Shown: positions 16,313-23,647 of the stretch, piece by piece
Layout: the number at the start of each line of letters is the position of its first letter
How positions within the stretch are numbered: position 1 is the first letter of the stretch
NCBI GenBank assembly: GCA_963596015.1
Contig: CAVBJS010000042.1
Span: 1 to 24,771, forward strand
Length of the DNA stretch: 24,771 nt
Reading direction: 5' to 3'
Source of the DNA: CAG-791 sp963596015
GTDB lineage: Bacteria; Bacillota; Clostridia; Lachnospirales; Lachnospiraceae
Program-made: the position numbers and the translations under genes
The notes under the pieces: model-generated
Databases searched by the model: none
The model's input: only the letters and a program-made list of their open reading frames with translations
What the model was told of the DNA's origin: nothing

Positions 16313-16330
16313 TTTGAAATCGTTTTCAAA
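16313..16330. promoter_or_regulatory. Palindromic LacI/CcpA-type operator
   Basis: TTTGAAATCGTTTTCAAA is symmetric at 16 of 18 positions around a central CG, and its inner 14 bases satisfy the CcpA cre consensus TGWAANCGNTNWCA completely. It lies about 370 bp from the operator at 15935 and about 280 bp upstream of metA. It may serve as the distal half of a repression loop on the regulator gene, or regulate an unseen rightward promoter. Confidence 0.6.
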
Positions 16331-16581
16331 TTGTTTTCGCTATGTATTCATTGACGATAGTAATACAAGGAAAGCTCCTATGGAAAAATTCTTGCGGTTT
16401 CCGGTTATAGTTCCGGCGCCCACCAGGCAACAGTCTGAACTGTAAAAGAACGATAAACGAAGCTTTATTTTCTATATTTCGGCGCATTTTGCATATTGTC
16501 CATTGCTTTTACAGGCCATTATGGTACATACTAAAGAATGTATCGCCGAGGGCGGCGGAGGGTTTGCAAGAAATCTCCCTG

Positions 16582-16597
16582 CCTGCCGGCAGGAAGG
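16582..16597 (+). promoter_or_regulatory. Palindrome overlapping the metA ribosome binding site
   Basis: The perfect 12-base palindrome CCTGCCGGCAGG (16582-16593) runs into the Shine-Dalgarno AGGAAGG (16591-16597) that precedes the metA ATG by 11 bases. Its arms could partly hide the ribosome binding site in the mRNA, or the site could bind a dimeric protein. Both roles are inferred. Confidence 0.4.
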
Positions 16598-16608
16598 AAA
16601 CGATCATT

Positions 16609-17526
16609 ATGCCCATTAAGATTCAGAACGATCTGCCTGTCAAAGAAATACTGGAAAAAGAGAACCTCTTCATCATGGATGAGAATACCGCCATGCACCA
16701 GGACATCCGTCCGCTGCAGCTTTGCATCCTCAACCTGATGCCTAAAAAGGAGGATACAGAGCTCCAGCTTCTTCGCATGCTCTCCAATACCCCTCTTCAG
16801 GTAGATGTTACTTTTATGCGTGTCAGCTCCCATCGTGCCAGCCATACCTCTTCGGCTCATCTGCACAATTTCTACTATACCTTTGACGAGCTGAAGGACA
16901 GAGCCTTCGACGGTCTGATCATCACCGGTGCCCCGGTGGAGAAGATGGCCTATGAGGAAGTGGATTACTGGCCGGAGCTTTGCCGTATCATGGAGTGGAG
17001 CAAACACAATGTCACCAGCACCTATCACATCTGCTGGGGTGCACAGGCCGGTCTGTACTATCACTATGGCCTGAATAAAGAGATGCTGCCCCACAAACTT
17101 TTCGGTGTCTTTTCTCACCAGGTTGCCCACCGCAAGGAGCCTCTGGTGCGTGGCTTTGACGACTATTTCCTGATCCCCCACAGCCGTCACACAGAGGTAC
17201 CGGCCAAGGCCATCCACGCCTGCCCGGAGCTGACGGTATTGGCCGAGTCTGAAGATGCCGGCGTACTGCTGTGCATGGCCCAGGGCGGCAAGCAGATCTT
17301 CATCATGGGACATCCGGAATACGACCGCTATACCCTGCGGGATGAATACCAGCGGGATCTGGATAAGGGACTGGATATCCAGCTTCCCATTAACTATTTC
17401 CCGGACAACGACCCCACTAAGCGCCCTCTTTTGCAGTGGCGCTCCCACAGCAATAACCTGTACTGCAACTGGATCAACTATTACGTATACCAGGCAACGC
17501 CTTACGATCTAAGCCAGCTGCAATAA
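16609..17526 (+). CDS. metA: Homoserine O-acyltransferase MetA, predicted acetyltransferase
   Basis: The 305-residue enzyme acylates L-homoserine in methionine biosynthesis. The catalytic triad is Cys142 (HICWGAQAG), His235 and Glu237 (GHPEYD), at standard numbering. Residue 111 is Glu (GAPVEKMAYEEVDYW). In characterised MetA proteins Glu111 goes with acetyl-CoA and Gly111 with succinyl-CoA, so this should be a homoserine O-acetyltransferase despite the usual succinyltransferase label. The start at 16609 gives the family N-terminus MPIKIQNDLP and has AGGAAGG upstream; an open frame extending 40 codons further upstream is not conserved text. It is the only + strand gene here and monocistronic, with a terminator 60 bp after the stop. 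No riboswitch was recognised. Confidence 0.95.
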   Translation: MPIKIQNDLPVKEILEKENLFIMDENTAMHQDIRPLQLCILNLMPKKEDTELQLLRMLSNTPLQVDVTFMRVSSHRASHTSSAHLHNFYYTFDELKDRAFDGLIITGAPVEKMAYEEVDYWPELCRIMEWSKHNVTSTYHICWGAQAGLYYHYGLNKEMLPHKLFGVFSHQVAHRKEPLVRGFDDYFLIPHSRHTEVPAKAIHACPELTVLAESEDAGVLLCMAQGGKQIFIMGHPEYDRYTLRDEYQRDLDKGLDIQLPINYFPDNDPTKRPLLQWRSHSNNLYCNWINYYVYQATPYDLSQLQ

Positions 17527-17587
17527 CACCGCACAGGCAGCACAACCACCGGTAAGATCCTGAAATATCAATCTCACGAAAAGTAAA

Positions 17588-17628
17588 ACCCGGAATCCTC
17601 TCTCTACGAGGAATTCCGGGTTTTTTTT
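17588..17628 (+). terminator. Intrinsic terminator of metA
   Basis: ACCCGGAATCCTC (17588-17600) pairs with GAGGAATTCCGGG (17608-17620) around a short loop, with one bulged base, and is followed directly by eight T. It is well placed 60 bp after the metA stop. Confidence 0.9.
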
Positions 17629-17772
17629 AGTTTTTTCCTTGATCATTTGTATAAGCTTAACTTGATCATACGATCGGCCATTATATATTGTTTCAAAGCA
17701 GTCTGTTTTTAAAATTATACACTGGCAAGATCGCTTCGCGATTTTATGCGGTAAAAGCCGCGATGAATGCAG

Positions 17773-17795
17773 CAGATAAATAGTATATTTATCTG
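17773..17795. repeat. AT-rich palindrome after the membrane-protein gene
   Basis: CAGATAAATA (17773-17782) and TATTTATCTG (17786-17795) form a perfect 10-bp stem with a 3-base loop, 8 bp beyond the stop codon of the unrecognised membrane protein. There is no T run on either side, so its role as a terminator is doubtful; it may protect the 3' end of the message or be a protein site. Confidence 0.6.
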
Positions 17796-17803
17796 CCCTT
17801 CTG

Positions 17804-18433
17804 TTAAAACTGTATCAAGACTGCCGCTGCAAAGGCCAGTGCGCAGGCAAGCCAGAGGATCCATGTCTTCCGATGCCCCGGCAGAAAAGTGTTGATCAGA
17901 GCTGTCAGGAAGGAGACGGCGCCGATCGTGACAAAGTTAAACATCAAAAGGCTTCTGCTGGCCATATTGGAGGCCACGAAGGCGATATTTACATTTAAAA
18001 GGCAAAAGATGCCCAGGAAAGCCACTGCAAGAGATAACAGACTTCCGCAGGTCTCCTGCGATATATGGGGAAGGCTCACAGGGACGCCCGTATCCTGCAG
18101 AGGTTCATAGTGCCCATTCTGCACGATATCCTTATCATTGCCTGTGGGAAAAGCATTTTTCTGCGTCTGCTCATAATTAACCTTTTGCTCTTTTGCGGCA
18201 TCTGCTGTAGAATGCATTTCCTTTATACCTTCTTCCGCTGACGGATGATCTTCCTTTACTGCATGCTCCGATACAGGATCCATTTCCTTTACCTCTGCCT
18301 TGGTTTCTGCCGCATCTGCCGCTTCCGGCACATCCGTTTGCTTTGCGACATCATCTGCCGCCAGATCTGCTTCCTTTACAACATCCTCACCTGCTGTATC
18401 TGTTTCTTTTACCACATCGTCCTTATCTGCCAT
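17804..18433 (-). CDS. Unrecognised membrane protein with repeat-rich acidic N-terminus
   Basis: I do not recognise this 209-residue protein. Residues 1 to about 80 are polar and repetitive, with recurring words such as DVVKETD, DVVKEAD and DVAKQTD spaced about 11-12 residues apart and a high content of Glu, Asp, Ala and Lys. Residues about 80-130 are polar without clear repeats. Three hydrophobic segments then follow at about 132-157, 163-188 and 190-209, the last reaching the C-terminus. It resembles a small membrane-anchored protein with a long disordered cytoplasmic or surface tail. The start at 18433 has GGGG six bases upstream; an ATG four codons earlier lacks spacing for its site. It lies downstream of ligA on the same strand, separated by a cluster of hairpins, and convergent with metA. 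No function is proposed. Confidence 0.7.
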   Translation of the reverse strand: MADKDDVVKETDTAGEDVVKEADLAADDVAKQTDVPEAADAAETKAEVKEMDPVSEHAVKEDHPSAEEGIKEMHSTADAAKEQKVNYEQTQKNAFPTGNDKDIVQNGHYEPLQDTGVPVSLPHISQETCGSLLSLAVAFLGIFCLLNVNIAFVASNMASRSLLMFNFVTIGAVSFLTALINTFLPGHRKTWILWLACALAFAAAVLIQF

Positions 18434-18451
18434 CTTATACCCCATTCCGCA

Positions 18452-18595
18452 GGCGCTATGCGCCGGAGAAATCCAAACGCAAATTTAAGATTTGCGTTTG
18501 GATCATGGCTATTTGTGACGCCTGCGACGCAAATAGCTGTGTGAAAAAACCAGAATCTTCGATTCTCCTTCGACATCCGTCGTATTTTCACACTA
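18452..18595. repeat. Cluster of four hairpins between ligA and the membrane-protein gene
   Basis: In order: GGCGC/GCGCC (18452-18464); a perfect 13-bp stem of ATCCAAACGCAAA with TTTGCGTTTGGAT (18471-18503); GCTATTTG/CAAATAGC (about 18508-18537); and GTGTGAAAA/TTTTCACAC enclosing two smaller stems (AGAATC/GATTCT and CGAC/GTCG), a possible three-way junction (about 18539-18592). Almost every base is in a stem or short loop. It occupies most of the gap and lacks a clear terminator T run. It looks like a mobile or dispersed intergenic repeat or a structured RNA, not a gene. Confidence 0.7.
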
Positions 18596-18631
18596 CCCCG
18601 ATTTCTTAAAAATCATGCCGTAACCCGAAAC

Positions 18632-20746
18632 CTATTCCTGCTCCGGTCTTGCACCTGCCATCTGCAAAAAGGCTTCCTCCGAGATCACCGGTATTCCCAG
18701 TTCCTTTGCCTTTTTGTTCTTTCCCGTCAGAGAATGGACGTCGTTGTTGATCAGGTAACTGGTCTTGGCGGTCACACTGCCAGTGGCCTTGCCACCCAGC
18801 TGTTCGATATACTCTTTCAGGGCATCCCGGTTATCGAAATGTTCCACCTTCCCCGTGATCACAAAGGTCAGTCCCTTCAGAGGCTGCTGCACCTCCTGCT
18901 GCCCCCGGGCAGTCTCCTGCGGCTTATCAATGGTCAACTCGTCTAAAAGTTCTGCCAACTGCTCTCTGACAGCTTCCTTTGCAAAGTATTGTACCACAGC
19001 ATCCGCCAGCACAGTACCGATTCCTTCAATTTCCGACAAAGATGTGGCATCGGCCGAAAGCAATGCATCCAGATCATCATGGAAATGCCGGCACAGCAGC
19101 TTGGCATTGGCCGCTCCGATGCCGGGAATCCCCAGACCATAGAGTAGTCTTGCCAGGGTGGTATGCCTGGAATTTGCTATACTCTCCTGCAGATTGGCAT
19201 AGGATTTAGGTCCGAAACCATCCATCCCTTCAATCTGTTCCTGATACCGATCCAGATGATAAATATCTTTCAGGGTATGAATAAAGCCCCGACCGATCAG
19301 TTTCTCCAGTGTCATTTCCGAGAGGCCGTCGATGTTCATGGCATTGCGGCTGACATACAGGGCAAAGCTCTTTAGTTTCTTGGCAGGACATTCCGGATTG
19401 GTGCAGAGCAGCACCTGGGCATCATTCTCCTGCCGGATCTGGGTAGGTGCATCGCATACCGGACATTTCTCCGGAATGACCAGCGTATCTGATCCGGTCA
19501 GATTTTCTGCGATCTGGGGAATGATCATGTTGGCCTTATATACCGTGATATGGTCACCGACACCCAACCGCAGGCTCTTTACAATGCTGACATTGTGAAC
19601 GGAAGCCCGCTGCACCGTGGTTCCCTCTAACTCCACCGGCTTAAAGACTGCCACCGGATTGATCAGACCTGTGCGGCTGGCGCTCCACTCCACCTGCAAA
19701 AGCTCTGTCTCCTGCAGTTCATCCGCCCATTTAAAGGCAATGGAATCACGGGGAAATTTGGCCGTCCTGCCAAGAGACCGGCCATAGGCAATATCATCAT
19801 ACAGCAGTACCAGACCGTCGGAGGGAATGTCGAAATCCGCAATTTCCTTTTCGAACTTTCCCACTGCCTCTACGACATTCTCCCCTGTAACCCGCACATA
19901 GGGTACTGTCTCAAAGCCCTGCTGCTGCAGGAATAAAAGCTGCTGTTCTCTGGAATTCTTAAACTCCGGCATAGCCCCGCTGTTGCCTGCACTGCCGGAA
20001 TCATTGCCGGAATCATTGCCGGAAGCATTGCCAGAAGCATTGTCGGAAGCGTTGTCAGAAGCGCTCACGCTCTCCGTGATCTCCACCAAAGTAAAGGCAT
20101 ACAGATGCACCCGTCTTCTGGCAGTGATCTCGCTGTTTAACTGGCGAACGGAACCGCTGCAAAGATTCCGGGGGTTCTTATAGACGGCTTCTTCTCTGGC
20201 ATCCTCGATCCTCTTATTGATCTCCTGAAAATCCGAATACCGGATCACCGCCTCTCCCCGCAAAATCAGTCTGCCCTGAAAAGGGATCTGCAAAGGGATA
20301 TTCTGAAAGACTCTGGCATTGGGGGTAATGACCTCGCCGATCTCTCCGTTGCCTCTGGTCACAGCCTTACTAAGAGTGCCGTTTTCATAGGTCAATACCA
20401 CCGTCAGACCGTCCAGTTTCCAGGATAAGAGACCTTCCTGGTCCCCCAGCCAGCTTTGCAGCTCTTCTCTGGATTTGGTCTTTCCTAAGGAAAGCATAGG
20501 CTTTTCATGCCGCTCCTTAGGCAGGGCATCCACGGAAGCATATCCCACCTGCTGGGTGGGGGAGCCTGCCAGGATCACGCCGGTCTTCTTTTCCAGCTCA
20601 CAAAGCTCATCGTAGAGCCTATCGTATTCCAGGTTGCTCATGATCTCGGTGTCATCGGCATAATAAGCCTTGGCGGCGCGCTGCAGCAGCGTCACCAGCT
20701 CCTTCATGCGCTTTTGCTCAGAGTCCTGCTGCGTGATAGAGTGCAT
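18632..20746 (-). CDS. ligA: NAD-dependent DNA ligase LigA
   Basis: The 704-residue enzyme joins DNA nicks using NAD+. The nucleotidyl lysine is Lys110 in SWKLDGLTVV. Order of domains: N-terminal Ia region (1-70), adenylation domain, OB fold (RTGLINPVAVF, about 380), a four-Cys zinc finger (CPVC...CTNPEC, about 455-485), helix-hairpin-helix repeats and a C-terminal BRCT domain (LKGLTFVITGKVEHF). The sequence follows the divergent Lachnospiraceae form: TRGNG replaces TRGDG, and DGLVLLY replaces the usual DGVVxKV, so the motif IV lysine is absent. About 30 extra residues (226-258), rich in Ser, Asn, Asp and Gly, interrupt the adenylation domain. ATG 20746 has GGGGGAGGAG upstream and overlaps the pseudouridine synthase by 29 bp. 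Confidence 0.95.
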   Translation of the reverse strand: MHSITQQDSEQKRMKELVTLLQRAAKAYYADDTEIMSNLEYDRLYDELCELEKKTGVILAGSPTQQVGYASVDALPKERHEKPMLSLGKTKSREELQSWLGDQEGLLSWKLDGLTVVLTYENGTLSKAVTRGNGEIGEVITPNARVFQNIPLQIPFQGRLILRGEAVIRYSDFQEINKRIEDAREEAVYKNPRNLCSGSVRQLNSEITARRRVHLYAFTLVEITESVSASDNASDNASGNASGNDSGNDSGSAGNSGAMPEFKNSREQQLLFLQQQGFETVPYVRVTGENVVEAVGKFEKEIADFDIPSDGLVLLYDDIAYGRSLGRTAKFPRDSIAFKWADELQETELLQVEWSASRTGLINPVAVFKPVELEGTTVQRASVHNVSIVKSLRLGVGDHITVYKANMIIPQIAENLTGSDTLVIPEKCPVCDAPTQIRQENDAQVLLCTNPECPAKKLKSFALYVSRNAMNIDGLSEMTLEKLIGRGFIHTLKDIYHLDRYQEQIEGMDGFGPKSYANLQESIANSRHTTLARLLYGLGIPGIGAANAKLLCRHFHDDLDALLSADATSLSEIEGIGTVLADAVVQYFAKEAVREQLAELLDELTIDKPQETARGQQEVQQPLKGLTFVITGKVEHFDNRDALKEYIEQLGGKATGSVTAKTSYLINNDVHSLTGKNKKAKELGIPVISEEAFLQMAGARPEQE

Positions 20747-21512
20747 TTCTCTCCTCCCCCTTGATCTCCCGGCTCTGTCCCGGCTGCAGGTCATTTAGCC
20801 GCACCGTCAATACCCGGACTCTTTTCAGCGTCTTGACTTCATTGCCTACTGCCTTGCACATCCGTCTGATCTGCTGATTCAATCCCTGGGTCAGTATAAT
20901 CCGGAAAGTATGATCTCCCAGTCTGGTCACCTCACAGGGTCTGGTAGTAGTATCCAATTCACGCAGATAAATGCCCTTGCGCAGTCGCTGCAGGCTGGCA
21001 TCGGAGATCCTGCCCCGTACCCGGACGATGTACTCCTTCTCGTGGCCATTACTGCCCCGCATCATGGACTCAATGAGTTTGCCGTCATTGGTCATGAGCA
21101 TCAGTCCCTCGGAATCCCGGTCCAACCGCCCCGCATAGGTAAGACGGATGGGATAGGAAAAAGCTTCCTTTATGGTCCGCTCCGCATGGGGATCCCGCTC
21201 GGTACAGGTAACTCCCACCGGCTTATACCAGGCTACCACTACCTTTTTGTCCTTGCCGCCTAAGCGTTTTCCGCGTACGGTGATCTCTTCTTTGCCGCTG
21301 ACACGCATGCCCTGAACGGCAGGCTTGCCGTTTACCGTCACCTGTCCCTCCAGAATCAGCTTGTCCGCATCCCGTCTGGAGCAAAGGCCGCAGGAAGCGA
21401 TATAGCTGTTTAACCTGATACCTTCTTTGGGCTGCGGAGACCGGACTGCTGCCTCCGTCCCATTGTTCCCTCTTGGATCGGAAAGGGTGCCCTTGGGGTT
21501 TCTTTTTTGCAT
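20718..21512 (-). CDS. RluF/RsuA-family rRNA pseudouridine synthase
   Basis: The 264-residue protein isomerises uridine to pseudouridine in ribosomal RNA. After a polar N-terminal extension (about 30 residues) comes an S4 RNA-binding domain (GIRLNSYIASCGLCSRRDAD), then the catalytic domain with Asp131 in AGRLDRDSEGLML and the QGLNQQIRRMCKAVGNEV motif. The latter resembles RluF, which modifies 23S rRNA U2604, more than RsuA or RluB; the exact target is inferred. The start is uncertain: ATG 21512 lies two bases beyond the stop of the mecA-like gene (TAGAGATG), suggesting coupling, whereas ATG 21560 would overlap that gene and has its GGAG too close. It overlaps ligA at the other end. Confidence 0.9.
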   Translation of the reverse strand: MQKRNPKGTLSDPRGNNGTEAAVRSPQPKEGIRLNSYIASCGLCSRRDADKLILEGQVTVNGKPAVQGMRVSGKEEITVRGKRLGGKDKKVVVAWYKPVGVTCTERDPHAERTIKEAFSYPIRLTYAGRLDRDSEGLMLMTNDGKLIESMMRGSNGHEKEYIVRVRGRISDASLQRLRKGIYLRELDTTTRPCEVTRLGDHTFRIILTQGLNQQIRRMCKAVGNEVKTLKRVRVLTVRLNDLQPGQSREIKGEERNALYHAAGL

Positions 21513-21514
21513 CT

Positions 21515-22348
21515 CTATATTTCTGCCAGTTTTTCTATTGCTTTTTCTTTCCACAGACATTCTCCATGTTCTTTTAAATACGCCTGAAATTCCGGGCGTA
21601 CGGCGTACATTTCGCCGAATTCGCCGGCTAACAGTGCCGCTCTGTCATATTTTTCCTCATCCACAGGCGCATCGGACTCCTTTTCCAGGATCAGGTAGTA
21701 GCAATGCTCCTTCTCCAAAAAATAAAGAGAGGAAGGAACGGCCTGCTGCGGTGCCCATTGACGACAGTAATCCGTCACTGCCCGGAAGCTGCCAAAGGCC
21801 ACCGCACACTCAGTGGCGGGACGTTCATGGCCCTTACGGGCAGACTCCCGGCGCTTTTCCTGTGCCGATGCCTTGGTATCCCCGGTGGATGTATTCTTTC
21901 CGTTGTCGTCAGCACTCTTTTTTTCCAGCAAGGAAGGATTCTCCATCACATGCTTCGCTGCCCCCTGCAGTCTGGCGGCATAGTCCTTTAACCGCTCTAT
22001 CCGCTCATCATCCGACAATTGCCGCAGCTCTTCTATAAAATTAGCGGGGAAAGAGATCCCCAGCTTATCCTTCAGATTCGTCAAAAGCCGCTCAAAGGCA
22101 TCTGTGGTATCCTCGGAAAGCACCAGGCTCACGCTCTTATCCGGCATGACAGAGATCTGCATGGAGGTAATAGCCCCCTGAGGATGGAAATCCACCTCTC
22201 TGGCCGCTTCATCCACCACAATATGGAGAAATTCCATGGCCTCCTTCTTTTTTTCAAAAAGGTCTTGAATCTCCAGGCCGTGCTCCCTTAGATCTTCCTG
22301 ACTGATCAAACAATTAATGGTCTTTTCATCTATTCTGCGATATTTCAT
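21515..22348 (-). CDS. mecA: MecA-family adaptor protein
   Basis: The 277-residue protein fits the MecA/YpbH family, adaptors that deliver proteins to ClpC-ClpP for degradation. The N-terminal domain (MKYRRIDEKTINCLISQEDL, up to about residue 85) resembles the substrate-binding half. A long charged linker (about 120-180) includes a Lys/Ser/Asp/Glu-rich stretch. The C-terminal half (AVAFGSFRAVTDYCRQW and SSLYFLEKEHCYYLIL) resembles the ClpC-binding domain. Similarity is moderate, so orthology with competence-controlling MecA is not assured. ATG 22348 has GGAG eight bases upstream and yields the family N-terminus; 19 codons further upstream are not family-like. It heads the mecA-like, pseudouridine synthase, ligA run. 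Confidence 0.83.
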   Translation of the reverse strand: MKYRRIDEKTINCLISQEDLREHGLEIQDLFEKKKEAMEFLHIVVDEAAREVDFHPQGAITSMQISVMPDKSVSLVLSEDTTDAFERLLTNLKDKLGISFPANFIEELRQLSDDERIERLKDYAARLQGAAKHVMENPSLLEKKSADDNGKNTSTGDTKASAQEKRRESARKGHERPATECAVAFGSFRAVTDYCRQWAPQQAVPSSLYFLEKEHCYYLILEKESDAPVDEEKYDRAALLAGEFGEMYAVRPEFQAYLKEHGECLWKEKAIEKLAEI

Positions 22349-22640
22349 GCATGTTTCTCCGTTTTTCTGCTGTACTTCCCTGATGATCAAGGGGAAGAAG
22401 ATCACCGTCCAGCCATTTCCATATTTTCCACGGGAAAAAGGAAATGCGTATTGAACGATTATTCTTATTATAACGCATTACGGCTTACAGCAGTATAAAA
22501 ATCGTTACCTTCCCGACGCCGGTCAAAAGTGTCCGAGGCGGGCACTATTCGGTCAGCGTCTGCAAAGTAATCAAAAATCCCTCATACCTGCAACAGATAT
22601 GAGGGATCTGATCAAACTATTTCAAATTAGGTAAAGCGGA
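22349..22640. other. Gap between tsf and the mecA-like gene
   Basis: The 292 bp contain the tsf terminator on the right (22573-22606) and a candidate -10 box for the mecA-like gene. On the coding strand TATAAT (22467-22472) lies about 119 bp before the mecA ATG, but the -35 region 17 bp upstream is weak. Nothing else is recognised. Confidence 0.5.
22573..22606 (-). terminator. Intrinsic terminator of rpsB-tsf
   Basis: TCCCTCATA (22578-22586) and TATGAGGGA (22598-22606) form a perfect 9-bp stem with an 11-base loop. On the - strand five T follow immediately. It lies 35 bp after the tsf stop. Confidence 0.88.
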
Positions 22641-23591
22641 TTAAGCCTGTGCCATCTGTGCAGCAACTTCTTCTGCAAAGTTCTCCTGCTTCTTCTCGAT
22701 GCCTTCGCCGGTCTCGAAACGAACAAATCTCTTTACAGAGAGCTCTGTGCCGTTTGCCTTGCCAACCTGTGCCAAGTACTGACCTACGGACTGCTTGCCG
22801 TCCTCAGCCTTTACATATACCTGATCGTTCAGGCAGATTTCCTTGAACTCTTTGTTCAGTCTGCCGATGAGCATCTTCTCGATGATTGCCTGAGGCTTCT
22901 GTCTCTCAGCGGGAAGTGCCTCATTCTCAGCGATAGCCTGTGCAAGAAGGATCTCCTTCTCGTGCTCCTTGTACTCATCCGGAATCTCATCAGCGGATAC
23001 ATACTTAGGATACATAGCTGCGATCTGCATAGCTACGTTGTTCAGTGCTTCCTTAACGGCATCGTTAACCACTGCGGTCTTTGCCTCAATGATAACGCCG
23101 ATGCGGCCGCCGCCGTGTACATAAGAAGCCACGCAGCCCTCAGCTGCTACAACCTTCTCAAATCTGCGGATGGTCAGCTTCTCACCGATGGTAGCGATCT
23201 TCTCAACTAATGCATCGCTGACAGTCTTGGAAGCATCCTCTTCCCACTTCTCTGCCATAAATGCATCCATGTCTGCTGCGTCAGAGTGCAGTGCCTGCTT
23301 AGCAACTGCCTCAACAAAGCTCTGGAACTTCTCATTGGAAGCAACGAAGTCGGTCTCAGAGTTTACTTCTACAACTGCTGCTACCTGATCGCCGTCCTGT
23401 GCGATGCGGCAAAGACCTTCTGCTGCGATACGGCTTGCCTTCTTCTCAGCCTTAGCCTGGCCGTTCTTTCTCAGAAGCTCTACAGCTGCATCCATATCAC
23501 CATTGGTCTCGGACAGGGCCTTCTTGCAATCCATCATGCCTGCGCCGGAAACTTCTCTTAACTCTTTTACCATAGCTGCGGTAATAGCCAT
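22641..23591 (-). CDS. tsf: Translation elongation factor Ts
   Basis: The 316-residue protein is EF-Ts, the nucleotide exchange factor that recharges EF-Tu. The N-terminal UBA-like region carries the signature VKELREVSGAGMMDCKKAL, and the next block holds AAVVEVNSETDFVASNEKF, the conserved EF-Tu-contacting TDFV motif. The C-terminal half contains a second core region and ends in a Gln/Ala-rich tail. An AGGAGG site precedes the ATG. It follows rpsB by 56 bp on the same strand, the conserved bacterial order, and ends with its own terminator, so pyrH and frr, which often follow, are not adjacent here. Confidence 0.97.
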   Translation of the reverse strand: MAITAAMVKELREVSGAGMMDCKKALSETNGDMDAAVELLRKNGQAKAEKKASRIAAEGLCRIAQDGDQVAAVVEVNSETDFVASNEKFQSFVEAVAKQALHSDAADMDAFMAEKWEEDASKTVSDALVEKIATIGEKLTIRRFEKVVAAEGCVASYVHGGGRIGVIIEAKTAVVNDAVKEALNNVAMQIAAMYPKYVSADEIPDEYKEHEKEILLAQAIAENEALPAERQKPQAIIEKMLIGRLNKEFKEICLNDQVYVKAEDGKQSVGQYLAQVGKANGTELSVKRFVRFETGEGIEKKQENFAEEVAAQMAQA

Positions 23592-23647
23592 TTTATATTT
23601 CCTCCTGTAATGTGCTTTATGCTGTCAGCTCGTTGGAAGGGCAAATC

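Larger units (their letters stand above)
15869..16608. other. Long AT-rich gap between lacI-type gene and metA
   Basis: These 740 bp between divergently transcribed genes hold no believable gene. The left end has the regulator's promoter and one operator. The middle (about 15990-16310) is very AT-rich with nothing I can assign. A second operator lies at 16313-16330. The rest (16331-16608) is the metA upstream region, more GC-rich near the gene and ending in a palindrome that overlaps its ribosome binding site. No S-box or T-box sequence was recognised. Confidence 0.7.

Noticed and set aside
16370..16608. SAM or T-box riboswitch before metA
   Set aside because: Neither the S-box core nor the T-box TGGNACCGCG word is visible by eye; a model search would be needed to be certain.
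16531..17448. Long - strand frame opposite metA
   Set aside because: MetA on the + strand has all catalytic residues and a good ribosome binding site; the antisense product shows no family features.
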